Translations under genes and position numbers: made by a program
Notes under the pieces: model-generated
What the model was told of the DNA's origin: nothing
Seen by the model: the letters and a program-made list of their open reading frames with translations, nothing else
Database searches by the model: none
Part shown: positions 42,901 through 51,423 of the stretch, one piece after another
Layout of the letters: every line of letters starts with the position of its first letter
Numbering within the stretch: position 1 is the stretch's first letter
Assembly: GCA_964624825.1 (NCBI GenBank)
Contig: CAZUYD010000001.1
Location: forward strand, 1 to 64,000
Origin: Enorma sp964624825
Lineage (GTDB): Bacteria; Actinomycetota; Coriobacteriia; Coriobacteriales; Coriobacteriaceae
Direction: 5' to 3'
Length of the DNA: 64,000 nucleotides

Positions 42901-44908
42901 GAGACGTCTCCTCTTCGATGGTATAGGAAAGCTCGAGCCATTCATCCTCAAGCGCTGGAATGGCTTGCTTTAGGGCGTTATATTCCCCAAGCGCTGCATT
43001 GAAGCGATTCTGATCGGCGTAAAGCTCCTCAGACGCCATGAGTTCCATGAGCTCTTCATACCGCGCGCGCTTCCGCTCAAGATCCGCTTCGACCACCTTC
43101 AGCCGGTCGCGCGTCTTCTTGAGTCGCTTGTTCAATGCCGCGCGCGCCTCCGCCTCGGCACGGCGTTGCTCGCGCGTTTTCTTGCCTTCCCGCGCAACGG
43201 GCTCATTGGCCGCGTGTTGTGCCTGAGAAACCTTGGGCTCAACGGCGCGCTTCGCGGGCTTATCGGCCGCAAGCGCCCGCGCTTGGCGCTCCGCGAGATC
43301 CTCGCGCTTGAAAAGATAGTAGTCGTAGTCACCGTCGATGACGGTCATCGTTCCGTCGCGGATATCGATGACGCGATTCGCGACGGAACGAACCAGGTGC
43401 TCATCATGGCTGATGAGCACGATGGTGCCGGGGAAGCGCTTCAAGGCGTTTTCAAGCATATCGACCGAATCGATATCGAGATGATTCGTCGGCTCATCAA
43501 GGCAGAGCAGCGCTTCGGGCGCCACGAGCATCTTGGCGAGCGCGAGGCGCGCCCGCTCGCCGCCGGAGAGCACACTCACGCGCTTATCAACGTCATCACC
43601 CGAGAACAAAAAGGCGCCGAGCAGACTGCGCTCTTGGGAAACCGTCCAGCCGGGAGCGGCGGAATCGATCTCTTGGAGCACGGTGTTGGCCTCCGTGAGC
43701 CCTTCGAGCTGATGCTGGGCGTAGTAGGCAACGCCCACGTTCACCCCGAGTTCGCGCATGCCAGACGAGGGCGCCTCGACGCCCGCAAGCATCTTGAGCA
43801 GCGTCGATTTACCTGCACCATTTGGACCGACAAGCGCGACATGATCGCCGCGGTACAACGTGAGGTCGATACCGCTATAGACATGCGTGTCGGCATACGA
43901 TTTAGAGACGCCCTCCAGCTTCGCCACCATATCGCCCGAGCGCGGCGGATCGGGAAACTTGAAGTCTACGCGCTTGTGGCCCTCGGGGAGTATGACGAGC
44001 TCGCGTTTGATCTGCTCGATCTTCTTGATGCGCTCTTGGGCTTGCGCCGCTTTGGTCGGCTTGTAGCGGAACTTGTCGACAAAGACCTGCATGTGGGCAA
44101 TTTCGCGCTCCTGTGCCGCGCGTTTGGCACGCATCTGCTCCAGATTATCTTCGCGCTGTTTAAGATATGAGCTGTAATTGCCCGTGTACACCGTGATGCG
44201 ACGGTTTTCGAGTGCGGCCACGTGATCGACGCAGGCGTCCATGAACGCACGGTCGTGGCTCACGATGAGCACGGCGCCCTCATAGTTTGCGATGAAGCCG
44301 CGCAGCCATTGAACGCTTTCAAGATCGAGATGGTTTGTTGGCTCGTCAAGCAGCAACAGGTCGGGATGGCGCAAAAAGAGCTTTGCGAGCGCGATGCGCA
44401 TCTGCCAGCCGCCTGAGAACTCCGCGCACGGTTTGTCGAATTCCTCAATCGGAAAGCCCAGGCCCGCAAGAATCTGACGGGCATTGCTCTCGAGCTCATA
44501 GCCCCCGAGGCTCTCGAAGCGATCCTGCACCGTACCGTATTCGCTCAACAGCGTCTCGGGTACCTCGCCGTGCTCCCCTATCTCGGCGATTTCGATCTGA
44601 AGCGCTTCGGCGCGCTCCCCCAGCACGCGAATTTCATGAGCTGCGGCTATCACTTCGTCAATGACCGGAACATCGCTTGCGAGCTTCGTCTCCTGCTCAA
44701 GGTAACCGATGTTCACACCCTTTGCGAGCGTGATGGCTCCCGCATCGACCGTATCGATACCCATGATGATCTTAAGCAGCGTCGTCTTTCCAGCACCGTT
44801 GGGACCTACAAGCGCAAACCGGTCGCCAGGGTTGATCTGGAAGGAAGCGCCGCTAAAGAGCGTACGCGCACCGAAGCTCTTCTCGATCTTGTCAACGGAG
44901 AGGATCAT
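42887..44908 (-). CDS. ABC-F family ATPase
   Basis: A 673-residue soluble protein with two ABC domains: GPNGAGKTT (about 35) and GPNGAGKST (about 362), SGGWQMRIALAK and SGGERARLALAK signatures, and DEPTNHLD twice. There are no membrane segments, so it is not a transporter. The inter-domain linker (about 230-290) is basic and helical, as in ABC-F factors that enter the ribosomal E site. The C-terminus has a charged hinge and coiled coil (about 530-670). It resembles the Uup/YdiF type, a housekeeping translation factor; a drug-resistance role cannot be excluded from sequence. Confidence 0.92.
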   Translation of the reverse strand: MILSVDKIEKSFGARTLFSGASFQINPGDRFALVGPNGAGKTTLLKIIMGIDTVDAGAITLAKGVNIGYLEQETKLASDVPVIDEVIAAAHEIRVLGERAEALQIEIAEIGEHGEVPETLLSEYGTVQDRFESLGGYELESNARQILAGLGFPIEEFDKPCAEFSGGWQMRIALAKLFLRHPDLLLLDEPTNHLDLESVQWLRGFIANYEGAVLIVSHDRAFMDACVDHVAALENRRITVYTGNYSSYLKQREDNLEQMRAKRAAQEREIAHMQVFVDKFRYKPTKAAQAQERIKKIEQIKRELVILPEGHKRVDFKFPDPPRSGDMVAKLEGVSKSYADTHVYSGIDLTLYRGDHVALVGPNGAGKSTLLKMLAGVEAPSSGMRELGVNVGVAYYAQHQLEGLTEANTVLQEIDSAAPGWTVSQERSLLGAFLFSGDDVDKRVSVLSGGERARLALAKMLVAPEALLCLDEPTNHLDIDSVDMLENALKRFPGTIVLISHDEHLVRSVANRVIDIRDGTMTVIDGDYDYYLFKREDLAERQARALAADKPAKRAVEPKVSQAQHAANEPVAREGKKTREQRRAEAEARAALNKRLKKTRDRLKVVEADLERKRARYEELMELMASEELYADQNRFNAALGEYNALKQAIPALEDEWLELSYTIEEETSHGRA

Positions 44909-45006
44909 GGCCGCATCGATGCCTTTCTGCGGACGAGCCGCATCTGTTGCAGCGAAGGGCGCGGCGTTCTTCGACGGCTAGGTCCTCGCAACAACACGGT
45001 TCATAT

Positions 45007-45031
45007 AAAAAAGGTCCGGCAGAGCCGGACC
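45007..45031 (-). terminator. Intrinsic terminator after tRNA-Val
   Basis: Arms GGTCCGGC (45013-45020) and GCCGGACC (45024-45031), loop of three. On the minus strand it is followed by TTTTTT (45012-45007). Just downstream of tRNA-Val. Confidence 0.93.
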
Positions 45032-45043
45032 CGATACATTCGA

Positions 45044-45118
45044 TGGTGGGCGTTACAAGATTTGAACTTGTGACCCCTTCCGTGTGAAGGAAGTGCTCTA
45101 CCCCTGAGCCAAACGCCC
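45044..45118 (-). tRNA. tRNA-Val (anticodon CAC)
   Basis: A 75-base cloverleaf. Acceptor GGGCGTT/AACGCCC, anticodon stem CTTCC/GGAAG around TTCACAC (anticodon CAC), T-arm ACAAG/CTTGT. CCA is encoded. Confidence 0.96.
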
Positions 45119-45139
45119 ATGTGCTTTTCAGCGATAGTT

Positions 45140-45168
45140 AGTCTAACACGCACGCGCAAAATTGCCAA
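45140..45168 (-). promoter_or_regulatory. Promoter of tRNA-Val
   Basis: On the minus strand TTGGCA (45168-45163) and TAGACT (45145-45140) are 17 bases apart, 21 bases upstream of the tRNA. Confidence 0.7.
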
Positions 45169-45269
45169 CAGTTTTTTCGGGAAGAGACCGAGCGGGCTCA
45201 GACGTGACAGGGCAAGCGACAGACTCCAGGCGCGAAACGAGCGCAGATGCTGCCCGAGAATCGTTTTGC

Positions 45270-46481
45270 CTATGCGTTGAACACGTACGCATCGAGGCGC
45301 TCGAACGCTTCCTGTACTCGGCTCAACGGCAGGGCGAGGTTCATGCGGATGGCGTTCGCCCCGTGGAAGGGGCGCCCATCCTGCCAGCCCACGCCTACGT
45401 CCCAGCCCGCCTTTTGCAGCCAATCGATATCGCGACCGTGCGCCTCAAGCCATGTTGCACAGTCGAGAAAGAGCATGTACGTGCCCTGGGGGCGGGAGAA
45501 CTCGATGCCTTCGAAATGCTCATCGATATAGGTGCACGCGTAGTCTACGTTGTTGCCGATAACCTCGCATAGCTCATCTACCCACTTATATCCTTCTGGC
45601 GCATATGCGCCCATCAGCGCATGCATTGACAGCACGTTCATCGCGTTGTAGTGCGCCTTTGAGGCGGTCGCCGTCTCGCGGTCGCGTAAATATTTGTTAT
45701 AGATGATGTGATAGCTCCCTACGAGTCCCGCCAGACTGAATGTCTTGCTCGGAGCATAGAGCGCTACGGTGCGGTTGCGTGCGTCTTCAGATACAGACTG
45801 CGTGGGAATATGGGTATGACCCGGCAAGATGATGTCAGACCAGATCTCGTCTGAAACAACCACGCAGTCGTATTTCTTATAGAGCTCCATCGCCTGCTCG
45901 ATCTCGGCGCGCTCCCATACACGACCGGTCGGGTTGTGCGGAGAACAGAATACGGCTGCGTGGATGCTGTTTTCCGCGAGTTTGCGCTCCATATCTTCGA
46001 AATCCATGCGATACAGACCGTTGTCATCGCGGGCAAGCGGTGACAGGACGATTTTAAAGCCGGCGTTTTCGATGCTGTTCGTAAAGCCGATGTATGTGGG
46101 GCTGTGCAGCAGCACGGCGTCTCCAGGCTGCATGAACGACGCAAGGGTGGACACCACACCGCCAAGCACGCCATTTTCGTACCCGATGTGCTCGGGCATG
46201 AGGCCCTCGATGCCGTTACGCCGTTCATGCCACTGGATGATCTTAGATATGTACTCCGCGCGCGGTTGGAAGTATCCAAAATGAGGTTGCGCTACGCGCG
46301 CGATGATGGCTTCTTGGATCGTGGGCAGCACCGGGAAGTTCATATCTGCAACCCACATGGGAATGAAGTCAAAACCTTCCCGAGGGGCATCGGGGGCGAA
46401 CCCAGGAGACGTTCCCACTCCATCGACGGCAAGAGCGTCTTGCCCGCAGCGATCAAGGATAGAGGTGAAATCGTACGTCAT
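45270..46481 (-). CDS. PLP-dependent C-S lyase/aminotransferase (MalY/PatB type)
   Basis: A 403-residue fold-type I PLP enzyme. Pyridoxal lysine in APSKTFSLAGL, substrate and cofactor motifs MWVADMNFP, HSPTYIGF, CSPHNPTGRVW and VSDEIWSDI fit the MalY/PatB branch, which cleaves cystathionine or cysteine (beta-lyase) and can act as an aminotransferase. ATG 46481 follows GAAGGG; ATG 46487 is an alternative. It stands alone between tRNA genes with 232 bases upstream, so no pathway context is available. It could give methionine-pathway homocysteine or degrade cysteine to H2S. Confidence 0.92.
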   Translation of the reverse strand: MTYDFTSILDRCGQDALAVDGVGTSPGFAPDAPREGFDFIPMWVADMNFPVLPTIQEAIIARVAQPHFGYFQPRAEYISKIIQWHERRNGIEGLMPEHIGYENGVLGGVVSTLASFMQPGDAVLLHSPTYIGFTNSIENAGFKIVLSPLARDDNGLYRMDFEDMERKLAENSIHAAVFCSPHNPTGRVWERAEIEQAMELYKKYDCVVVSDEIWSDIILPGHTHIPTQSVSEDARNRTVALYAPSKTFSLAGLVGSYHIIYNKYLRDRETATASKAHYNAMNVLSMHALMGAYAPEGYKWVDELCEVIGNNVDYACTYIDEHFEGIEFSRPQGTYMLFLDCATWLEAHGRDIDWLQKAGWDVGVGWQDGRPFHGANAIRMNLALPLSRVQEAFERLDAYVFNA

Positions 46482-46692
46482 GCGCATCCCTTCTTTAGGC
46501 ATCACGAGCAGGCGCTTTTGGACAGCCCTCCGTCAGAGAAAAAGACGGCGGCACCGATGCCGATATCGAGCATATGCCCAGCAGGGCATATATGAAAGAA
46601 TTCTCCCGTCATCAAAACGAAGACGCAAGTGAAAACATCGCCATTGCATAGATTCCCATGCGACTGTTCTCCGGTGCTCAAAAGGCAATTGC

Positions 46693-46726
46693 AAAAAACA
46701 GCTCAGACAACGTTGTCTGAGCTGTT
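46693..46726 (-). terminator. Terminator after tRNA-Met (perfect 30-base palindrome)
   Basis: AACAGCTCAGACAAC (46697-46711) and its exact complement (46712-46726) form one uninterrupted palindrome. On the minus strand four more T follow. The hairpin loop is only the centre of the palindrome. Confidence 0.9.
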
Positions 46727-46737
46727 TGAGGGTCGGG

Positions 46738-46810
46738 TGGGCCCAGCAGGATTCGAACCTGCAACCCAGGGATTATGAGTCCCCTGCGCTAACCGTTGCG
46801 CCATGAGCCC
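46738..46810 (-). tRNA. tRNA-Met (anticodon CAT)
   Basis: A 73-base cloverleaf: acceptor GGGCTCA/TGGGCCC, anticodon loop CTCATAA (CAT), T-loop TTCGAAT. CCA is not encoded (ACCC follows). Elongator methionine is most likely; a lysidine-modified isoleucine tRNA has the same anticodon and cannot be excluded by eye. Confidence 0.9.
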
Positions 46811-46818
46811 GAATATGG

Positions 46819-46846
46819 AAAACGCCCTCCGAACGTACGGAGGGCG
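46819..46846 (-). terminator. Hairpin between tRNA-Ala and tRNA-Met
   Basis: Arms CGCCCTCCG (46823-46831) and CGGAGGGCG (46838-46846), six-base loop. On the minus strand TTTTCC follows. It ends 12 bases before tRNA-Met, so it must leak or act in processing if the two tRNAs share the promoter upstream of tRNA-Ala. Confidence 0.75.
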
Positions 46847-46860
46847 CTCATATACTTGGG

Positions 46861-46933
46861 TGGAGACGAGGGGGATCGAACCCCTGACCTCTTGACTGCC
46901 AGTCAAGCGCTCTCCCAGCTGAGCTACGCCCCC
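46861..46933 (-). tRNA. tRNA-Ala (anticodon GGC)
   Basis: A 73-base cloverleaf. Acceptor GGGGGCG/CGTCTCC (two G-T pairs), anticodon stem CTTGA/TCAAG around CTGGCAG (anticodon GGC), T-loop TTCGATC. CCA not encoded (ACCC). Confidence 0.95.
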
Positions 46934-46949
46934 AAGCGTTGCGGGAAAT

Positions 46950-46978
46950 ACTATACGGAAACCGTCGGCTCAATGCAA
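46950..46978 (-). promoter_or_regulatory. Promoter of the tRNA-Ala/tRNA-Met unit
   Basis: On the minus strand TTGCAT (46978-46973) and TATAGT (46955-46950) are 17 bases apart, 16 bases before tRNA-Ala. Confidence 0.75.
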
Positions 46979-47078
46979 GCGTTATTTTGAACTTTTTCTG
47001 CGCCGCATATAACTCGACGCGACGCACTGCAACCTCGATCGGAATCGTGCTTCTTCCCGGTACGTGAACGGGCGTGCC

Positions 47079-48797
47079 CTACGCTCGAGCCGCAATAACG
47101 AGCGCGGAAACGCTATCCACGACATCATCGAGCGCAACGTCTTCGCGCGCATCGGTCTTACGCGACTTGACCTCGACGGTTCCGTTTGCAAGCCCCCGCT
47201 TGCCAACGATGACCTGGAAGGGGAAGCCCATCAGATCGTTGTCGGCAAACTTGACACCGGGACGCTCGTTGCGATCATCGAACACAACCTCTATGCCGGC
47301 CTGAGCAAACGAATCTGCCAAGCGCGCCGCGGCATCAAAGGCATCGCCCTTCTTGTCGAGCGCGATAACCGACACCTCGTACGGCGCGATGGAGACCGGC
47401 CAGATGATGCCACGGTCGTCATGGTGCTGCTCGACTACCGCGGCGAGGGTGCGCGAGATGCCGATGCCATAGCAACCCATATGGAAGGGTTGCTCATGGC
47501 CGTTCTCATCGGTGAAGGTCGCCCCCATCTTCGCAGCGTACTTGTCCTGCCCGATCTGGAACACCTGGCCGCATTCGATGCCGCGCCCGCCCTTCAGGGG
47601 CATTCCGCAATGAGGACAGGGGTCTCCAGGTTTCACCGTCGTCAAATCTTCCCATGCGTCAACCGTGAAGTCACGCCCCGGGCGCGCGCCCGTGAAGTGG
47701 TAGTCAACTTCGTTCGCGCCGCACGTCCAGCAGGTTGAAGCCTTGAGCGAGACATCGCACACAAGGCGAACGCCTGCAGGAAGATTCACCGGCCCGATGA
47801 ATCCCTTATGGAGTCCCCAAGCATTGAGCTCCTCGTCGGTCATGAGATGGTAGTCACCGAAGAGCTTCGCCGCCTTGATCTCGTTGAGCTCATGGTCACC
47901 GGGGACGATGGCAACGACCGCGGCGCCATCCCCATCGATAAGCGCAAGCGACTTTCGCGTTCCGTTTTCGGGAAAACCGAAAAACGCTGCGACTGCCTCG
48001 ATGCTGCCAAGACCCGGGGTCTCGACTTTCGTGAGCTCATCCGTACCCGACCCTTCGCTTACCGCCACAACGGTCGTTGCGGCCTCGTCATCGGCCGCAA
48101 AGCCGCAGTCGCACCACACAAGCGATGCCTCGCCTGCATCCGCGAGCGCCATGTACTCGACAGAAGAATCGCCGCCGATCTCGCCCGAATCCGCTGCGAC
48201 CGGCAGCGCCTTGAGTCCGCAACGCTCACAATAGCGTGCGTAGGCGTCCTTCATATCGTCATAGACCTCCTGCAACGATTCCTGCGTAGCGGAGAAGCTA
48301 TAGGCGTCCTTCATGATGAACTCGCGTCCGCGCATCAGGCCAAAGCGAGGACGGAGCTCGTCGCGAAACTTGTCTTGAATCTGATAAAGCGTGCACGGGA
48401 GCTGCTTATAGCTCTTGAGTTCGTTTCGCACCAGATCGGTGAACGTCTCTTCATGGGTGGGTCCCAAGCAGAACATGCGCTCGTGCCGGTCTTCGAGTCT
48501 CATGAGCTCAGGGCCATAGGCGCCGATGCGCCCCGACTCCTCCCAAAGCTCCGCCGGAGTGAGAACGGGAACCTGCATCTCTTGGGCGCCGATGGCATCC
48601 ATTTCCTCGCGGGCGATCGCCTCGATCTTTCGGATGGAGCGCCATGCGAGCGGCAGGTAGCTGTACAGACCGGATGCGACTTTGCGGATAAAGCCCGCAC
48701 GTAGCATGAGCTTATGGCTTGCAAGCTCAGCCTCCGCCGGATCCTCCTTCAGCGTTGGGGCATAGAGCGTTGACATCTTCATGACACGTGTAGCCAT
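47079..48797 (-). CDS. proS: Proline-tRNA ligase
   Basis: A 572-residue class II synthetase of the bacterial type, with the editing (INS) domain between motifs 2 and 3 (about 225-400). Motif 1/2 regions ELWEESGR and GPTHEETFTDLVRNELKSYKQLP and motif 3 IGISRTLAAVVEQHHDD are intact; a C-terminal anticodon-binding domain ends it. ATG 48797 follows AAGGAGGAG. It ends the rpsB...ispG-proS run, the conserved order in many bacteria. A conserved-type zinc-like cysteine pair occurs in the insertion (CWTCG, CPHCG). Confidence 0.97.
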   Translation of the reverse strand: MATRVMKMSTLYAPTLKEDPAEAELASHKLMLRAGFIRKVASGLYSYLPLAWRSIRKIEAIAREEMDAIGAQEMQVPVLTPAELWEESGRIGAYGPELMRLEDRHERMFCLGPTHEETFTDLVRNELKSYKQLPCTLYQIQDKFRDELRPRFGLMRGREFIMKDAYSFSATQESLQEVYDDMKDAYARYCERCGLKALPVAADSGEIGGDSSVEYMALADAGEASLVWCDCGFAADDEAATTVVAVSEGSGTDELTKVETPGLGSIEAVAAFFGFPENGTRKSLALIDGDGAAVVAIVPGDHELNEIKAAKLFGDYHLMTDEELNAWGLHKGFIGPVNLPAGVRLVCDVSLKASTCWTCGANEVDYHFTGARPGRDFTVDAWEDLTTVKPGDPCPHCGMPLKGGRGIECGQVFQIGQDKYAAKMGATFTDENGHEQPFHMGCYGIGISRTLAAVVEQHHDDRGIIWPVSIAPYEVSVIALDKKGDAFDAAARLADSFAQAGIEVVFDDRNERPGVKFADNDLMGFPFQVIVGKRGLANGTVEVKSRKTDAREDVALDDVVDSVSALVIAARA

Positions 48798-48926
48798 AGG
48801 GCTCCTCCTTGTACAACAAGCGAACTGCTCGATGATACCACGCCACAAACCGTACATGCGCTGCTCAAACCGCCGGTACAGGATCTGAAACGTATGCGGC
48901 CGGGCGCAAACGCTCGAGGCAGCGTG

Positions 48927-49991
48927 TCACAGACGGTCGATCTCGTCCATCAAGGCATCGACGATCTCAGATTCGGCAATTGTGCGAACCGGTTTGCCGT
49001 GCTTGAAGAGAAGGGCGCTCCCCTTGCCGCACGCAACGCCCACGTCGGCATCGGATGCCTCGCCCGGGCCGTTGACCACGCACCCCATCACCGCGACGGA
49101 TATCGGCTTGGTGCATCCTTGCAACCGTTGCTCAACCGCGCGCGCGATAGCGATGAGGTCAACCTGGGTGCGCCCGCACGTCGGGCACGACACGAGCTCA
49201 GGGCCACGGCGCCTGATGCCTAAACACTGCAAGATGCCCCATGCCACCGGAGGCTCTTCGCAGGGGTCTGCCGTGAGGGACACCCGGAGCGTGTCGCCGA
49301 TGCCCTCTGCGAGCAGCACGCCTAAGCCAACTGCGCTCTTAATCGTCCCCGCTTGGAGCGTACCGGCCTCGGTGACCCCCAAGTGAAGCGGTACCTGTGG
49401 CAGCTCGCGCGAGAGCGCGCGATACGTCTCGATGGTCGTCGGAACGCTGTGCGCTTTGGCGGACAGCACGATATTGCCAAAACCCCGCGCTTCGAAGTGC
49501 TCGACGAACCGCAGCGACGAGGCGACGAGCTTTTCAGGCTGCGTGAGGTCGTCGCGTTGTGCGATATCGTCTTCCAGAGATCCCGCGTTCACGCCGATGC
49601 GAATGGCGGCACCGGCTTCTCCCGCCGCGTCGATGACGGCATCGACGCGATCCCATGAACCGATGTTTCCCGGGTTGATGCGCAATTTGGCGGCACCCGC
49701 CTCAAGCGCTGCAAGCGCGAGCCTGTAGTCGAAATGAATATCGGCGACGATGGGAACTGGAGATCGCGCGCATACCGCACGAAAGCCGTCAAGAGCGGCT
49801 CGGTTGGGAAGCGTGACGCGCACGATATCGCATCCGCGCTCTGCAAGCTCCCGTACTTGGGCAAGCGTGGATTCGGCATCTGCCGTAGCAGTCGAGGTCA
49901 TCGACTGAACCACAACGGGCGCGCCGCCGCCGATCTGCACATCGCCGACGAAGACAGGACTCGTACGTTCACGCGGTAGAGCATCGCTCAT
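48927..49991 (-). CDS. ispG: 4-hydroxy-3-methylbut-2-en-1-yl diphosphate synthase
   Basis: A 354-residue Fe-S enzyme, penultimate step of the MEP pathway. TIM-barrel part opens with VGDVQIGGGAPVVVQSMTST; the cluster cysteines are in SCPTCGR and MGCVVNGPGEA, with the catalytic glutamate following. ATG 49991 follows GAGGGGAT; a TTG two codons earlier is less likely. Lies between rseP and proS. Confidence 0.97.
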   Translation of the reverse strand: MSDALPRERTSPVFVGDVQIGGGAPVVVQSMTSTATADAESTLAQVRELAERGCDIVRVTLPNRAALDGFRAVCARSPVPIVADIHFDYRLALAALEAGAAKLRINPGNIGSWDRVDAVIDAAGEAGAAIRIGVNAGSLEDDIAQRDDLTQPEKLVASSLRFVEHFEARGFGNIVLSAKAHSVPTTIETYRALSRELPQVPLHLGVTEAGTLQAGTIKSAVGLGVLLAEGIGDTLRVSLTADPCEEPPVAWGILQCLGIRRRGPELVSCPTCGRTQVDLIAIARAVEQRLQGCTKPISVAVMGCVVNGPGEASDADVGVACGKGSALLFKHGKPVRTIAESEIVDALMDEIDRL

Positions 49992-50006
49992 GGACAATCC
50001 CCTCGC

Positions 50007-51374
50007 TTACAGGATGAACCGAACGATATCGTTTCTCAGCACGAACACAAACAGGGCGATGAAAAGTATCACGCCAACGTATGAAATCCCGTTTTGCACC
50101 TTGCGCGGAACCTGGCGTCTCGCCACCGCTTGGATGATCTCGATGAGCAGCTTTCCCCCATCGAGCGGAGGGATGGGCAGCAGGTTCATCAGGCCGAGCG
50201 AGAACGAGATGAGCGAGGCAAACATGAGGAAGGTGCTGGGGCCTGCTGCCGCGGCCTGGGCAGACATGACCGATATGCCCACGATAGACGTGCTGCTCTC
50301 GAGCATCTCGACCGTATGCTGCGGAACGAACAGCTGCAGGATGGACTGTCCCGTCTGGATAACGTAGCTCACCGAGATCCGCGCGGAATCGATGGGGTTC
50401 AACCGTATGACCTCGGTCGGTATCACGATGCCCAATACCTCATCGTCCTGGAGCTCGAATTGGGCGGAATAGCTTATCCCATCGCGCTCGTACACGATCT
50501 CGGTTGAGCCCTCGCCTGCAACACTCTGAACAGCCTCGACGACCGCAGTCCATGAATCGGTTTCGACGCCACCGATCGAAACGATGGTGTCACCCGCCTC
50601 TAGTCCGATCGATTCCGCCACGGAGCCCGCCTCGACGCTGCCGACCACGTTCACGTTCTGCGAAACTTCGACGCCGACTATCGAATAGATGCACATAAGA
50701 AGCATGATGCCGGCAATGACGTTCACAAGAATGCCCGCGACGAGCATGAGCGCACGGGCAAAAAATCCCTTGCCAGCATAGGTCCTCGAGCGTTCAAGCT
50801 CGAAGAAGCGCTGCTCATCCATGGGAGGCTCCCATATAGCTCCCTGCACGGTCGCGTGAGCACGATCGAAGAAACGACCGTCGTATATCGTCGCTCCACG
50901 CGCGTCACGGGGCATAGATGCATAGGTCGTCGGATACACGCCCTCTTGCGCGTACTCACCCTTCGAAGCGTCGTAGACCGGTGCGATCGATCCCCAATCC
51001 ATCAGCTGTGCGCACGCCTCGAGTGCTTCGTCCTCGGTAATGCCGAGCTCGCGCGCGATAGCTTCCACCGACGTGGTGCCGCGACGATGAACGAACGTGA
51101 GGACCGCGGGAGCATGCTCGCTTGACGCCGGATCCATGCCGCAGATCATGGCATATCCGCCGAGCAATAACGGCGTTACGCCAAATGTGGTGCCGATGCG
51201 CCGAGAGGTATGGCTTAGCTTGAAGCGGCATGGCAGACCTAGGAAGTACTCGGTCACGCGAACCCCGCAAAAGCGGGCTGCGAGAAAGTGTCCGCCTTCG
51301 TGGATGAACACCAGTGAAGAAAGAAGCACCACGCCCCAAAACACCGTGGTCACGAAACTAATGAGCATATCCAT
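50007..51374 (-). CDS. rseP: RseP-type site-2 protease with cytosolic winged-helix-like insert
   Basis: A 455-residue M50 intramembrane protease. HEGGH zinc motif (25-29) in helix 1, a second helix at about 205-225, a PDZ domain (about 235-300; SVAESIGLEAGDTIVSIGG) and the NLLPIPPLDGG motif (about 400). Such proteases release anti-sigma factors or signal-peptide remnants. Between helix 1 and helix 2 sits an extra segment (about 87-145) that reads like a winged helix (TSVEAIARELGITEDEALEACAQL). In the RseP topology this loop faces the cytosol. This insert is not in the Escherichia coli protein as I know it. The gene follows dxr at 49 bases. Confidence 0.9.
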   Translation of the reverse strand: MDMLISFVTTVFWGVVLLSSLVFIHEGGHFLAARFCGVRVTEYFLGLPCRFKLSHTSRRIGTTFGVTPLLLGGYAMICGMDPASSEHAPAVLTFVHRRGTTSVEAIARELGITEDEALEACAQLMDWGSIAPVYDASKGEYAQEGVYPTTYASMPRDARGATIYDGRFFDRAHATVQGAIWEPPMDEQRFFELERSRTYAGKGFFARALMLVAGILVNVIAGIMLLMCIYSIVGVEVSQNVNVVGSVEAGSVAESIGLEAGDTIVSIGGVETDSWTAVVEAVQSVAGEGSTEIVYERDGISYSAQFELQDDEVLGIVIPTEVIRLNPIDSARISVSYVIQTGQSILQLFVPQHTVEMLESSTSIVGISVMSAQAAAAGPSTFLMFASLISFSLGLMNLLPIPPLDGGKLLIEIIQAVARRQVPRKVQNGISYVGVILFIALFVFVLRNDIVRFIL

Positions 51375-51423
51375 ATGAGCAGTCCCTCATCGAATGTCGT
51401 CAGCAGGCGCGTAGGCGACATTC

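Noticed and set aside
46796..46990. A short coding frame over the tRNA-Ala and tRNA-Met genes
   Set aside because: It is made of tRNA sequence read as protein.
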